Below the pieces are notes generated by a model that was not told where the DNA came from, did not search any database, and saw nothing but the letters and a program-made list of their open reading frames with translations. A DNA stretch of 64,000 nt, from assembly GCA_023634235.1 (NCBI GenBank), contig JAMKCF010000002.1:8688722-8752721 (forward strand). Direction: 5' to 3'. Origin of the DNA: Pisaster brevispinus. Taxonomy: Eukaryota; Echinodermata; Asteroidea; Forcipulatida; Asteriidae. This document shows positions 33,076-43,976 of this stretch, piece after piece. Positions within the stretch are counted from its first letter, which is position 1; each line of letters opens with the position of its first letter. The translations under genes were made by a program, and so were the position numbers.

Positions 33076-36000
33076 GTAAGTTTAAGTCAGCAATATGGAT
33101 AGAGAAGTTGTCTAACGATAGCTTATTGAACCATTTACAAATGCTATAATTACGTGTATTGTAAGCATTGCTTTGTGTTTTTATATTTTATTTATTATCA
33201 TTACCGTAACGGTATAACACTTATTGCGTATTCGTTTATTGTCTGTTGGCTTGTTGATTGTCCTCAGCAATACATTGGTTTCAAGTCATTATTTTAACAT
33301 GGTTTAATCATTGTCATAATATGTCAATCCATAAAGAGTAAGACGAGTGCGAAGTGAGACGAAGGCAAAATCAACACCCAGGTATTGGCCTGACTGTCCC
33401 GGTGAACGAGCTCAATGTCACATTACAACGTAAGTCATAATGTTACTTTGTATAACATAATGGTTATGTGTGCCTTGATCTAAAAAAAAATACAAACCCG
33501 TCCTTTTTGCGTGTTGTGAAAAAAAAAAAAACCTACTTTATTTATTGCGAATAAGAAGTTTGACTTTCTTGAAACAGGTATTTCACTACTAATGTTGAAT
33601 ATAACGAGGATGTAGGCAGATGCTGTGCTGGCTGGATTCAAGATGGAAACAACTGCTCACTCCGTAAGTAGTTTTTACCCCTCTCCCCTCTTACCTAGTC
33701 ACCCTAATCAGGGGATCCCTGGCAGACAATGTAACCAAATCTGTGTTAGAAAAAAAACTTATGAGGAACTTCTATTTGCTTGGTCTTTAGCCATTGTTTA
33801 TTTTACAGATTTTTGTTTACTGATCGTTTTTACCACATGTACCGCCTTATTGTATTTTTATATTTTTTTTATCCATCATTTATTTATTTCGGATTTATTT
33901 TGTTTACTTGCAGCATGTACAAATAACACTTTTGGACAAAATTGCTCTGAAACTTGCAATTGCACATCTGTCAATAGCTACTGTGACCCTGTCGGAGGTT
34001 GTTCATGTATGGCTGGCTGGAAAGAACCAAACTGCAGTTCACCGTGTGATCCTGGTTCGCATGCTTATGGCTGCCGTAAGAATTGCAACTGTTTAAATGA
34101 TGCATCTTGTGATCCTGTAACCGGGTCTTGTATCTGCACTTCTGGTTGGACAGGGTCTTACTGCAACGTCACTTGTCCAGCTGGTCGCTATGGGATTGAC
34201 TGTCAGGAGAACTGTACTTGCCTGGAAGGAGCTGTTTGTGATCCAGTTAATGGTAGCTGTTCTTGTCTACCCGATAGGATCGGTCCCAGCTGCACTCCCA
34301 TTGAAGAGTCTACCACTCATCAGACGAAAGGCATGCATGAAAGTAACCCTTTAGGAAGTGACAGTAATGGTAGGTGGAACCAAGCCCACATCAAGGGTAG
34401 CCCAGTGTCAAATTATACCCTCCTATTCTTGACCCTGGTTAATTAATTTAAAGCTCTCCGAGCTCAAAGGAAAGACGTGATAGGGAAAAAGGGGAGGAAC
34501 ACTCAAAATACACTGACACCAACAAGATTCTAATGAGTTTAAAAGTTGTCAACTTATTACCGGTAATCTTGAAATTGATGTCAACTTGTTGAAAGTATAC
34601 AAAGTCTTGGTGATAAACTCACCAAGTCATCTTTGATCAAACTAAGAAATCAACTTGTTGCGTTCGATAGTTTATCTCATTTAAAAAACTTACAGAAACT
34701 GAGTTATTACTATTTGTTTTCTTCTTTCAAATAATTCTTCACATTGAAAAGACGTATTTACATACCTATCTATTATGCAGGTTATTTGAGCTTTTTACTT
34801 GCCCAACTGACCGTAAACAACTGCTCTCAATGTCTCTCTTCTTTAGTTCATGAGTGGAACAAATTTTCAAATAATAATAATAATAACAATAATAAATAAA
34901 TTAATAAATACATAGATAACTAATTAAATAAATAAATAAACAAAAGCAAACCAAAAAGAAAAACAAACAAACAAACAAACACCCCACCCAACCAACGAAC
35001 CAACAAACAAACAAACAACCAAACACCCCAACCAACACCCCAACAAACCAACAAACAAACAATCAAACAAACAAACAAACAAACAAACAAACAAACACCC
35101 CAACACCCCAACAAACAAACAAACAAAGAACCCCTTTTAGTTACATGGAAAGGTCCAGTCTCAAATATCAAGGAAAATGACAACCCCAGGTCACTACACT
35201 TTGGAGAAATGGCTTCGATCAACAGTGGATTGACTGAACGGTACCCCAGTCATCTTGTCGAGATCAAGTCGACATCTTACTTATAGTTCAGTCGACATTG
35301 AAAAGTGATTAGTTGTCTGAATAATAATAGCACTCCTAGATTTGACCGAAATGTTTTTATCTTGTGTTTGTCGCAGCCTGACTCATTGGTATTGTCGTAT
35401 CAGTGGTCGGTGGTGTATCTATGATAGTCGCCATTGTTGGTGGAGCTTTGTGGCACGTCAGTAAACATTACAGAGGATTCGTGAACGTGTAAGTTCTTTT
35501 GTATTTTTTATCGTATCAAAAAGACACGTTAAACAGTTAATGCCATGACAGAATACTATGACTACTATGCGAAACATTTAACAACTGGGGAATAAAGGGG
35601 GAACAATTTTGTGTTATTATTATGTTGTGTTTAACTGGATAATAACACAATCTAGCAACGGTAGTTTGAATGAAACAAGTGGTGACTGAGACAAAAAAGC
35701 TCATTGTATCTTAACTCTGGTCCATTATTTTATCAAGACATATTAAAAGTTTAAAAACTACCTCTCATTTCAAAATTATGACTGTACATTGTCCAACTTT
35801 ACTTTGCCGTCTTTTACGAGCCCGTATCAGGTACAGCTGACTATATCTTGATTACTGGGTAACAAAGCAAAAGGAACGATTAAAAAAAAGAAAAAAAAAA
35901 AAAATGTAAATGTAAATAAAACATCACAGAAACACTCTTACAAAAGCAACTAAAATGCCAGCAAATGAGCTGTTACCGGCCTACTTGTGGAGCCATAACT

Positions 36001-39000
36001 CGTGTTTAATTTAAACACAACAAGTTAAAATCCATGGCCGATAAAAAAAAAATGAAAACGCAAAGTAGCAACAATTTTTGTGCGCTTTTAGATGAGTCTT
36101 GATTTAATTTCATTAGTCGTAAACAGTAGACATTCAACTTTAAAATGGTCCAAGTGTATTCTTCAATGCCCATAAAGTGAGGCTGGTGAACAATTCAGTT
36201 TCATCACAAAACAGGTTCATTTTTAACTACAATTTTTTTTCTTCCTTTTTTGGGGTAATATATAGCAACTTTTCTTGAAGTTGTTTTCAAAATGTTAAAA
36301 TCATGCTGTTTTTCTTCATAAAATGTTGCTGGAGGAACAAAGTAAGAATCGGGTGCACTTTTAAAAATATTTTTAACAGTCTTTTTATTTATACCTTTTG
36401 TTAGCAAACAAATGTTTAACATTTTGTACTCCAAACTATTATTGCATCATACTATCAAAGAAAAGTACGTACATTTTGTATTTACAATGTATATTCATTA
36501 TTGGGAAAGCTGACAAAAAAAAGTGTGGTTCAAATGGTAATAGTTTTAGTAAGGGCATAGCATTTCCCATCCCTTGTTCCTCAAAACCAGCCGAAAAGAG
36601 GAGGGGATACAATTTTCTATCCCTTGTTCCTTAAACCAAGCCGAAAAAAGTTGGGGATACAATTTTCTATCCCTTGTTCCTCAAACCCAGCCGAAAAGAG
36701 GAGGGGATACAATTTTCTATCCCTTGTTCCTTAAACCAAGCCGAAAAGAGTTGGGGATAAAATTTTCTATCCCTTGTTCCTCAAACCCAGCCGAAAACAG
36801 GAGGGATAGAATTTTCTATCCCTTGTTCCTCAAACCAAGCAGAAAAGAGGAGGGGATAGAATTTTCTATCCCTTGTTCCTCAAAACCAGCCAAAAAGTGG
36901 GAGGGATAGATTGTTTTATCCTTTGCTGCTCAAATCAAGCGAAAAAGAGGAGGGGATAGATTTTGTTATCCCTTGAACCTCAAACTTGACAAAATGTGCA
37001 ATATATTGATAACAAATAACTGGAATTTATCAATTTTTTATTTGTCAGCCTAGAAAAATTTGATTGATTCGTAAAATCTGGATCATGTTTTTCACAATTG
37101 AAAAAGAAAATGGCAAAAGAAAAATGTTTTGCTTTAAATTCCTGTTTCGATAGCAATTTTCAGACTATTATGAAAATTTTAAGCTGTAAATTTGAAAAAT
37201 AAGAAAAATGAAAAAATGCAGTTAAAAATGAACCTGTTACAAGGGAAAATAAAAAATCAACTAAACGTAAGAATTTGGGTGAGAAGAACGAAATGATGTG
37301 TGCACTAAAACAAAAAGGAATGCATTGGTGTCGATAAAAAAAAATCCAAAAAAAGTCTCCTATATTATTATTTAATTTATTATCTTTTATCGTCTTAACA
37401 GCTTTCATTATATACATACAATTTTGTGAGTGTTACTATTTTATATAAATAATACCGGCGGACAAAAATTATTTGTGAATAAAGAATTTCTCACCGCACA
37501 CAACTATTTATAAATAAGGGAAACTATTAGCTGTACAACTAAGTGAACAAGGCTTTAATATACTAAATAATGACTTTACGTCGCTTAGATGATACAAACA
37601 TAATGGTGTAGTATGTAAATCCAGTTATGAGCCACCCCACGTCTAATAGTTTGATTAGTCACACCATAACATCCGTCATTGTCTCCATGCTCGGGCTCAC
37701 AGTTGGGTCGATAGGTCATTTTGTGAGCTGCACATTGTTTCAAAACTTGTGCAGCTAGCCAAATGCAGGTGAAGGACACTAGACCGCGGTCTTTTCTTGT
37801 AAGTTGAGTGCCGCCTCCTCGTCTTGACCTTGGACTTCTCTTTTAGTCTTGAGCAAACTGATGGCGAAAATGTCTAGGTCCACACAGCAGGATCCATCAC
37901 ATAATCCAGTACTCTGTCAAGGGTGAAATCATACATGTAGCCGTGTGCAAGCAAGTCATGGATGAGATTAAACTGCGGCATGACCATGTAAAACATTTAT
38001 CCATAGAGAGTTTTTTTAAGGACATGTAAAGAGAAGATGAGAAGCTTAACGTTTCGTCAAATAAAAGGCTCTCTCTGTGTCAAGTGAGAATCAAGTTAAG
38101 GCAGTCTTTAAAAATAAAACGTTCGAAGCGTCTCGCTACTTAATTTAGAAAGAGGGATGGGATCGGGTTTTAGGAAAAAGGTGTGAAAGAAAAGTGAAGG
38201 ATCATAGAAAGGAAATGATGGATTGGAAGGGTTTAAAAAAAAGAGAGGAGAGTGATGCAACGCATTATAGTCTGCATAGTGGAGAACGAAACCATTGTTA
38301 ACAAACATAAACAAGACGATTAGAACAAATGCCCATGGAAAATGTTTATTGCACAATTTTGACAAAGGCCCTTTTTGAAACGACAAGCTTCGATTTCCGG
38401 ATCCGTTTTTTCCCTCGGGGTTGGGGGGAGGGTCTTTTTTTTCAGCTTCACACTATACAAAATTACGGAGCCCCTAAAGGGACAGGTGAAAAAAAAATTG
38501 AAAAGGTAAAACAAAAGTTCTCTCTTTCGTTCCCTCGAAATATTATTTCGTTCCCTCGAAATATTATTTCGTTCCCTCGAAATCATTTCGTTCCCTCGAA
38601 ATACTAATTCGTTCCCTCGAAATCATTTCGTTCCCTCGAAATATTATTTCGTTCCCTCGAAATATTATTTCGTTCCCTCGAATTATTATTTCGAGGGAAC
38701 GAAATAGATTATTTCGAGGGAACGAAATAATAATTCGAGGGAACGAAATAATATTTCGAGGGAACGAAATAATATTGAACTTTTTTTTCACCTTTTCAAT
38801 TTTTTTTTCACCTGTCCCTTTAGGGGCTCCGTACAAAATGACAACGTATTTGTTTCAAACACTTCGGCTTCCCCAGCTTCAGCTTCATGTGTTCCCCCGT
38901 CTATCAGGGGAAAATAATACATGAAAACAAACGTGCCTCTCCTGTTTACTTTTTGTGTCAGGCACTTTAAAGACAACTTGAAAAAATACTAATTAATATA

Positions 39001-42000
39001 AATGCCAAAACAAAATAAAAGAAGTGTAAATGTTAAAAATGTTGACTCACTCAATACTGATAACCACCCTTATCAAGTCATGAAACACAATTTTTTTGGT
39101 GAAAATTCAGGCTAATGGCAAATTTTAAGCATTTTTCTATAGCCTGTTTTTTTCGTTTAGTGGCTAACAAAATAACGAGCAAACAATGACATCAGTTTGC
39201 TCTCTGTTAGTTTTTCACTTAGAGTTGATTTACATCAATGCACTAACAGGTAATACTTATTCTGCTCAAACGCAGATGAGTTTTCCTTTTGTATCGTTTT
39301 AAAAAGAGCTGACAGCAGTTTTTGCTTTGACGAAACTGGTTGTCACACCAGTTTGTTATTCTTACAAGTAGTGCTTGCCTGCAGACTCATGGATGCCTTG
39401 GATCTGAAACGTTATATTGTATTATTTTCCATTACATGTAATCAAGTAATCAAAGCAACCCTTCATATTGTAGCACCATATGAATGATCATTATATGTTT
39501 TAAAAACATACTAGCTCTTTTTATGGGATATTATGGTTTAATTGATTTGTTTTCTTTTGAATATTTGTCTTCCTCTTCCTCCTTGAAGATAAAAAACAAA
39601 GGTCAACATGGAGGGATAGGCTAAGGCTTCCCTCCAGCATCAGTTCAACACTTATTAGTGGAAATCTCTATACTTAAGGTCAGATGTCAGTACATGTATA
39701 TTGAACATTAAGGGAAATAATCTTGTTATAATGTACACAATTCTTTACTATGGGTAGTCAGTCTGAACAATGTCATGATAAATGTACACCTTTTTATTGT
39801 GAATCATACCTGATAAATGTATGCAGTGTTCGAGTACCCTTTTGTCTGCTGGTAGTTAAACTTAGCCTTATGTTGAGTTGGTTCCTTACACCAAAGTCAC
39901 TCCTCCAGCTGTGCTTATGCATAATAAACAAAAAAATATAAAATAAAACAATGAAAGTTACACAAACGTTGATGAACACCAGTCCTCTCCTCCTGCAAAG
40001 TCTGAATCTGAATCCCAACAAGGTCGCCTCGGCACGGTAGCCCTCTTGACCTTTTTTGTTTTGTTTGAGTACACATGTACCTTACCTATAGTTTATCACT
40101 CAATCCTAACCCTAGTCTTGGTTCAAGACTCTCTTGTAATTCGCCACAAAAGGACGCACTCTCACCACAGACCGCTATCACCCGGAGGCGCTATCAACCA
40201 CGAACCGCTATGACCCCGAACTACTATATAAAACACCCTAATTTTCATTTGAAATGTTTTCAAAGTAAAATGATTAAATCTAAAGATTTTTTTTCACAGA
40301 TGTCTTTCTTTTACCCCAAACCATCAAACCTAGGCGCCCCAAATTAATCCATCCACTAATTAGCTCAGCCCAACTAATTAAACATTTGCACAATGTGGCC
40401 CGTGTGCGAATTTACTATATAAAACAACCTAATTTTCATTTGAAATTTTTCAAAGTAAAATTATAAAATCGAAAGATTTTTTGTCACTAACTAGCTCAGC
40501 CCAACTAATTAAACATTTGCATAATGTGGCCCGTGTGCGAATTTACTATATAAAACAACTTAATTTTCATTTGAAATATTTTCAAAGGTTATTGAAATTT
40601 GGTGCTAGCACCAAATTTCTCGCCATCACCAAATTTGGTGCTGGCACTAAATTTAGTGCTGAGTTCAGTCTGTTACCGCTCCCATAGCGGTCTATAGTGA
40701 GAGTGCGCCCTCTTGTGGCGATGGATCGTGGGAGGATATAATAACAGGAGAGTCTTGAAACAAGACTATCCTGACCTGTGTTTATATTTGTAACTTACAT
40801 TGTAATGTAAGAATTCATTGTGATTTTTCCTTCCAAAAAATACTATTACTTTATTCATACTATTATTACTAACAAGTATCAATTAACAACAAAAATGACA
40901 TATAAATAGTACAAGTGAATTGAAAAACTGTACTGGAAAAGAAATACACCGAAGTTCAGCTCGTTCAGCAAACGGGATTAAAAAAAACACCCCCCCCCAA
41001 AAAAAAAAAAACAAAAAAAACAAAAAACAAACAAAAAACAAACAAACAAAACAATGGACAACTACATTGGTGACTGCCAGTGAAAAAACTATTCAACCAG
41101 ACAGGTCATATTTGACAAAGATTCTGATCAAGAGCTGCCACGGAGTGTATAGCAAATCTCCATCAGTTACTGTTTTACTGTGTGGAAGAAACCGAAACGT
41201 GGTTTTCAGGAATGAGATGTAACATAAAGTTTATCGGCCACATAACCGTCCGAATAAAGTAAATAACCGTCGAGAATTACATTTTATATCAAACCTTAGC
41301 AGAATATCATTGAACCAAATTGGTCGCCTTCTCAAGTGGTGATATGTGGGCACTGTTCATAGAGATTGTCCTCTGAAGAGCTCAGTAAGTTTGTCAAGTT
41401 TTGTAAATGTAACCGAACATTTGCCATCATGATGATCAATCGACTTGTGCTTGAGGGTGGGCTTACAGGAGCACCTTTGTGGGGTAGTTTCAACAATGGA
41501 ACATTAGATCCTCCAAGAGAATTATTTTTTTCAACTTGGACCCCAACTGGTGAATTCTTCAGAAAAGGGAATAATACAACAACAAAAGCAGGACCCCACG
41601 AGCCACTATCCGTAAGTGTGTGTGTGAGTGTGCCCTTACACACGCCAACTTACTGGGTATTTTTAACAATGGAACAATGCTACCCCACAAGGTTTTCTTT
41701 GTTATAGTGGTACCCCACAGAGGATTTCTTCAGAAAAGGGAATAATACAAGAGTAAGTATGAGTAAATCAATTGAGTGTGCCCCCACACACATACACATG
41801 TTTGTAAATCCCGTAAATCGAGGATTTCTCGTTGTTTTGGGGTTGTGTGGACTTAGTTTTTTTTTTTTTTTTTTTTTTTTTTTTGCGACGTCCCCATTGG
41901 TTTTGTAAACGAAAGCAAAGTGATGACGGCCTCGCTCTGTCAAACACCCGGATTCCTTCTGTTTAAGTCCTCGGTTTCGACTGGCAGACACGCTAGCACG

Positions 42001-43976
42001 CTCTTTGTGGTGCATTCTTTTGTTCTTTCCTTTTTCTTTGCACTTACTAACATTTCCCTTTGACTTGGTGCACATATTTCCTTGTGTAGCACCCCGGTCT
42101 TTAGAATTTCCATGTGGATACATTTTGTTTTCCTTTTTGTGTGTATGTTTTGGTCTCCATAAGTACCAAAAGTGAGCACACTTAAACAAGTCCTGACTCC
42201 GCGCCTTCTGTGGCATTTAATTTCCTTCTGTTATTTTTTGTTTTAATAAATTGCAAAGGTCGTTTAGCTGTACGAATTGGAACTGGCTCATCATTTACAA
42301 TTTACATAAACAAAATTCTAACCACATGTAACTATAGGTTTTCTCGGTCAATTTCGGCAAATGAGCAGCCAATTTAACCACTACGCTTTTCTATTTCGCG
42401 CGAACTCAAATGCTACTGAAAAGGGTCATTCGATTTCGTTTTATGACCAGTCAAATGTACTGTTGCGTCATTCGATTTAACTTAATAATCATTAAATTTA
42501 ACTATTCAACAAAGCAGCATTCAAATTCCCAGGAGCTTATTGAGGCGTGTGTTTAGTCATTCAAATTCACTTTTGGGCATTCATTTCTGAAATTTGTGCA
42601 ATCTAAAAAACGCTTTGAACATGCAGCAGTGGAGGTGCGATCTCCTTCAGAGCGTTGATGTCATCACCCAAGTGCATGCAGTGGTACAACCTTACCCAAA
42701 CATAATATATGCCAAGATGTCTGGCACGCCAACAGATTGATGATTGAGGAAGAAACAACATAAAAAAATTATATATAAAAAGAACCAGGAAAAAGATAAA
42801 GAAACATCCCATTCAAACACAATACAAAATTAGGTCTTTGTCAGTTAACCAATAAAGATTCCCCCCTAAAAATAAAGAAAACAAAGAAGAAGAAAAACCT
42901 CATGGGCTCCACGTAAAGTCTACTGGAAGAATACAAAAAGAAAATAGGGTTTGCCTGAATTAACGTGAAGATACGAAACAGTTGCCTAGTATAGTTTATC
43001 TGTTTATTCGTATTTCTTTAGTCGTACTTATTTGCATTCTCATTTCGCGAAATTGATTGCCTCTTTACGAAATTGAAAAAAAAAAATCATTTAGTAAAAT
43101 CTCCAGTCGAACCAGCTTTGCTCAATTGGATGATGATTGTGTGTCACGAAAAAGAATGACGATCTGCTTTAACAGAGTGCTAAATGAACTTGAATGCCTC
43201 AAAACGAAATTGAATGGCCGAATTCTGAATTTGAAAAGCAGTAACAACTGGAGAGGCAAAATAGCTGTAATTCGAACGCACGGAAATTAAATCGGCTGTT
43301 CATTTGCCGAAATTGACCGAGAAAACCTATACTAAAACAAAAATGTATTATATACGAAACTGAAATACATTGGACGTTTCAAAATTATGCATACATTTGG
43401 AATTGTAGCAACTTCAACTTTGGAAACAAAAAGTACGAATCATTTAATAAAGGAAAACATCAAGAGAACTAATCTTCGGCTTTTGGTTTTTGTGAATGGC
43501 AATACATGTAATTATTTTGTCAAGTGTCTTTGATTTGATTGTTTTTATTTTACAGGAGAGCTAGTACTACAGGCCTCACTGAAAATCAAGAAACCAACGG
43601 CCGAGGTAAGAATAGAGGTACGAAAACCCAGCTGACAAATTGCTAACACTGACACAGCTATAATGATAACTTAGCCAAACAAACAAACACATTGTTTCCT
43701 CTGTCAAAGGTGCTACTCAGTCTGGACTCCAGACTCCAGAATCTGGAGCCTTGCTTGTTTCAACTGAAAGTTCACAACATCCTGAATGCCCAACTAGCAC
43801 AGAAAATGCGGACGTTCTGCACATGTATGAAATGACCATAACGCAGTCTGATGACAGAACAAGGAACCCACTAGAAAAAGCGCTCTCATGTGTGTCCAAT
43901 AAGCACAAAGGTCACTCACAGGTGCCCACTGTCACCCCATTGGCTGAGAGTGAAGGCACATACTGTGACGTAGGAG
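32969..43976 (+). CDS. EMI/EGF-like single-pass receptor (MEGF/scavenger-receptor-F-like)
   Basis: Exons: 32969-33075, 33337-33429, 33578-33663, 33914-34369, 35377-35488 (or from 35404), 43556-43605, 43710-43976. Intron phases chain as 2, 2, 1, 1, 2, 1. The encoded order is signal peptide (MVVFLHYSSIAQIVHVLVYV), then an EMI-like domain with cysteines ending GRCCAGWIQDGNNC. Three EGF/laminin-like repeats follow (CSETCNC, CRKNCNCLNDASC, CQENCTCLEGAVC), then a transmembrane helix (GGVSMIVAIVGGALWHV). The cytosolic tail carries LHMYEMT and GTYCDVG tyrosines. MEGF10/Draper-like proteins bind apoptotic cells or microbes at the surface; a similar role here is inference. A TGA opens exon 5 in the required frame (35379-35381), while an in-phase acceptor at 35403/35404 bypasses it. 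The last exon was not firmly found; 44484-44592 is a weak candidate in the right phase. Confidence 0.75.
33337..33429 (+). CDS. EMI/EGF gene exon 2, EMI middle
   Basis: The acceptor 'aatccataaag' gives VRRVRSETKAKSTPRYWPDC then PGERAQCHITT, collinear with the broken downstream copy. An alternative acceptor at 33381 would shorten the exon by 45 nt in frame. Donor AAC|GTAAGT. Confidence 0.55.
33578..33663 (+). CDS. EMI/EGF gene exon 3, EMI end
   Basis: Encodes YFTTNVEYNEDVGRCCAGW then IQDGNNCSL, with the CC-x-GW signature of EMI domains. Acceptor 'ttgaaacag', donor CTCC|GTAAGT. Confidence 0.75.
33914..34369 (+). CDS. EMI/EGF gene exon 4, three EGF-like repeats
   Basis: Starts after 'acttgcag' and encodes three six-to-eight-cysteine EGF/laminin-type repeats, then a Ser/Thr-rich stalk. 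Donor AATG|GTAGGT, phase 1. Reading through the donor would add ~25 residues with a short hydrophobic end (YTLLFLTLVN) before a stop at 34446, a possible alternative terminus. Confidence 0.85.
34870..35125. repeat. Simple-sequence block (AATAAT, AAAC, ACCCC)
   Basis: AAT and AAAT repeats pass into (CAAA)n and 'aacaccccaa' modules, a composite microsatellite in the EMI/EGF intron 4. Open frames on the minus strand here are CLFVCLFV-type low complexity. Confidence 0.8.
35140..35240 (+). repeat. Dispersed repeat, copy A
   Basis: 'ggaaaggtccagtctcaaat' then 'atcaaggaaaatgacaaccc' then 'tttggagaaatggcttcgat' closely resembles 45005-45080 ('gaatggtccattctaggata', 'ctcggagaaatgacttagtt'). Confidence 0.5.
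35377..35488 (+). CDS. EMI/EGF gene exon 5, transmembrane helix, with leading TGA
   Basis: After 'tgtttgtcgcag' the phase-1 frame reads Ala, TGA, then LIGIVVSVVGGVSMIVAIVG and GALWHVSKHYRG. Acceptor use at 'gtatcag' (35403) would start the exon at 35404, keep phase 1 and drop the TGA, leaving a ~19-residue hydrophobic span. Donor AACGT|GTAAGT. Confidence 0.65.
36560..36990. repeat. Minisatellite, ~8.5 copies of a 49-50-bp unit
   Basis: The unit reads 'cccttgttcctcaaaccaag' then 'ccgaaaagaggaggggatac' then 'aattttctat'. Successive 'ggggatac' marks at 36603, 36653 and 36703 give exactly 50 bp. The unit has no stop in any of three forward frames, so a 112-codon frame runs through; this is not evidence of a gene. 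Confidence 0.9.
36991..38457. other. Intronic A/T-rich spacer
   Basis: Part of the long EMI/EGF intron. No repeat or coding exon was recognised. Confidence 0.4.
38464..38833. mobile_element. Compact complete member of the GAGCCCCTAAAGGGACAGGT family
   Basis: A 370-bp element with ends 'tacggagcccctaaagggac' and 'gtccctttaggggctccgta', perfect reverse complements. It is flanked by CAAAAT on both sides (38458-38463 and 38834-38839). The inside is eight 'tttcgttccctcgaaat' units followed by four in reverse, so most of it folds on itself. It has no coding capacity. This copy defines the family ends used for the 6.3-8.1 kb copies. Confidence 0.85.
38840..40105. other. Intronic spacer
   Basis: A/T-rich sequence in the EMI/EGF intron. 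No gene or clear repeat was recognised. Confidence 0.4.
40110..40770. mobile_element. Inverted-repeat element with internal 129-bp tandem units
   Basis: The left end 'cctagtcttggttcaagact' and the right end (reverse complement GATAGTCTTGTTTCAAGACT) pair. Inside, 'cgccacaaaaggacgcactc' with 'tcaccacagaccgctat' pairs with the right-side 'agcggtctatagtgagagtg' and 'cgccctcttgtggcg'. Arms are ~80 bp with gaps. The core has two full copies and one partial copy of a ~129-bp unit ('agctcagcccaactaattaa', 'atttactatataaaacaacc'), then hairpins around 'aaatttggtgctagcaccaa'. Confidence 0.7.
40975..41055. repeat. A-rich/CAAA simple sequence
   Basis: Runs of C8, A12 and (CAAA)n; simple sequence only. 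Confidence 0.8.
41470..41800 (-). repeat. Repeat related to 30570-30760, inverted
   Basis: 'tggggtagtttcaacaatgg', 'cttcagaaaagggaataata' (twice, near 41559 and 41730), 'aacaatggaacaatgctacc' and GTGTGT/CACACA tracts form two diverged units. Confidence 0.5.
41860..41884. repeat. Poly(T) tract
   Basis: T-run of ~25. On the minus strand it is an A-run and may be the tail of a minus-strand retroposon. Confidence 0.6.
42333..43331. mobile_element. Inverted-repeat element, ~1.0 kb, ~40-bp ends
   Basis: The left end reads 'tataggttttctcggtcaat' then 'ttcggcaaatgagcagcc'. The right end, reverse complemented, reads TATAGGTTTTCTCGGTCAAT then TTCGGCAAATGAACAGCC. The ends match at all but one or two positions over ~40 bp. 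Near each end are short 'cattcaaattc' / 'cattcgattt' repeats. No transposase is visible, so it is non-autonomous. It lies in the long EMI/EGF intron just before exon 6. Confidence 0.8.
43556..43605 (+). CDS. EMI/EGF gene exon 6
   Basis: After 'tttttattttacag' encodes VRASTTGLTENQETNGR in the phase required by the transmembrane exon. Donor CGAG|GTAAGA. Confidence 0.6.
43710..43976 (+). CDS. EMI/EGF gene exon 7, cytosolic tail
   Basis: After 'cctctgtcaaag' encodes a polar tail with ATQSGLQTPESGALL, the tyrosine motifs LHMYEMT and GTYCDVG, and NPLEKAL. Tyrosine motifs of this kind recruit SH2 proteins in Draper/MEGF10 (family knowledge). Donor GGAG|GTAAGG, phase 1, implies at least one more exon. 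Confidence 0.6.

Larger units (their letters stand above)
32280..33680 (+). repeat. Left copy of a segmental duplication
   Basis: Upstream flank plus first three exons of the EMI/EGF gene. It is collinear with 55830-57300: 'cttaatcgtacgtcttacaa' against 'cttaatcgtaccttttacaa', 'cgatgaacaaatcaac' in both, and 'catccgggtactctgcaccc' against 'cgtccgggtactctgcatcc'. A weaker match further out (about 30940-31070 against 55730-55820) suggests an older, longer duplication with a later insertion. Confidence 0.8.

Noticed and set aside
33382..33429. Exon 2 of the EMI/EGF gene starting at 33382
   Set aside because: Phase-compatible, but the upstream acceptor at 33336 has better similarity to the duplicated copy and gives a more normal EMI length; kept only as an alternative.
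34370..34446. A GPI-anchor signal in the read-through of EGF exon 4
   Set aside because: The hydrophobic end is too short and lacks a clear cleavage site; mentioned only as a possible alternative terminus.
34920..35222. Minus-strand CLFVCLFV-type frames
   Set aside because: Translation of (CAAA)n simple sequence.
36574..36909. 112-codon open frame with regular peptide repeats
   Set aside because: It is the 50-bp minisatellite, whose unit is stop-free in all frames; intronic and not a gene.
36560..36990. CRISPR-like regular repeats
   Set aside because: Units are contiguous 50-bp minisatellite copies without unique spacers, in a eukaryotic intron.
41680..42216. 178-codon minus-strand frame
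   Set aside because: Contains a poly-lysine run from the poly(T) tract and low-complexity sequence; no family motif or splice context.
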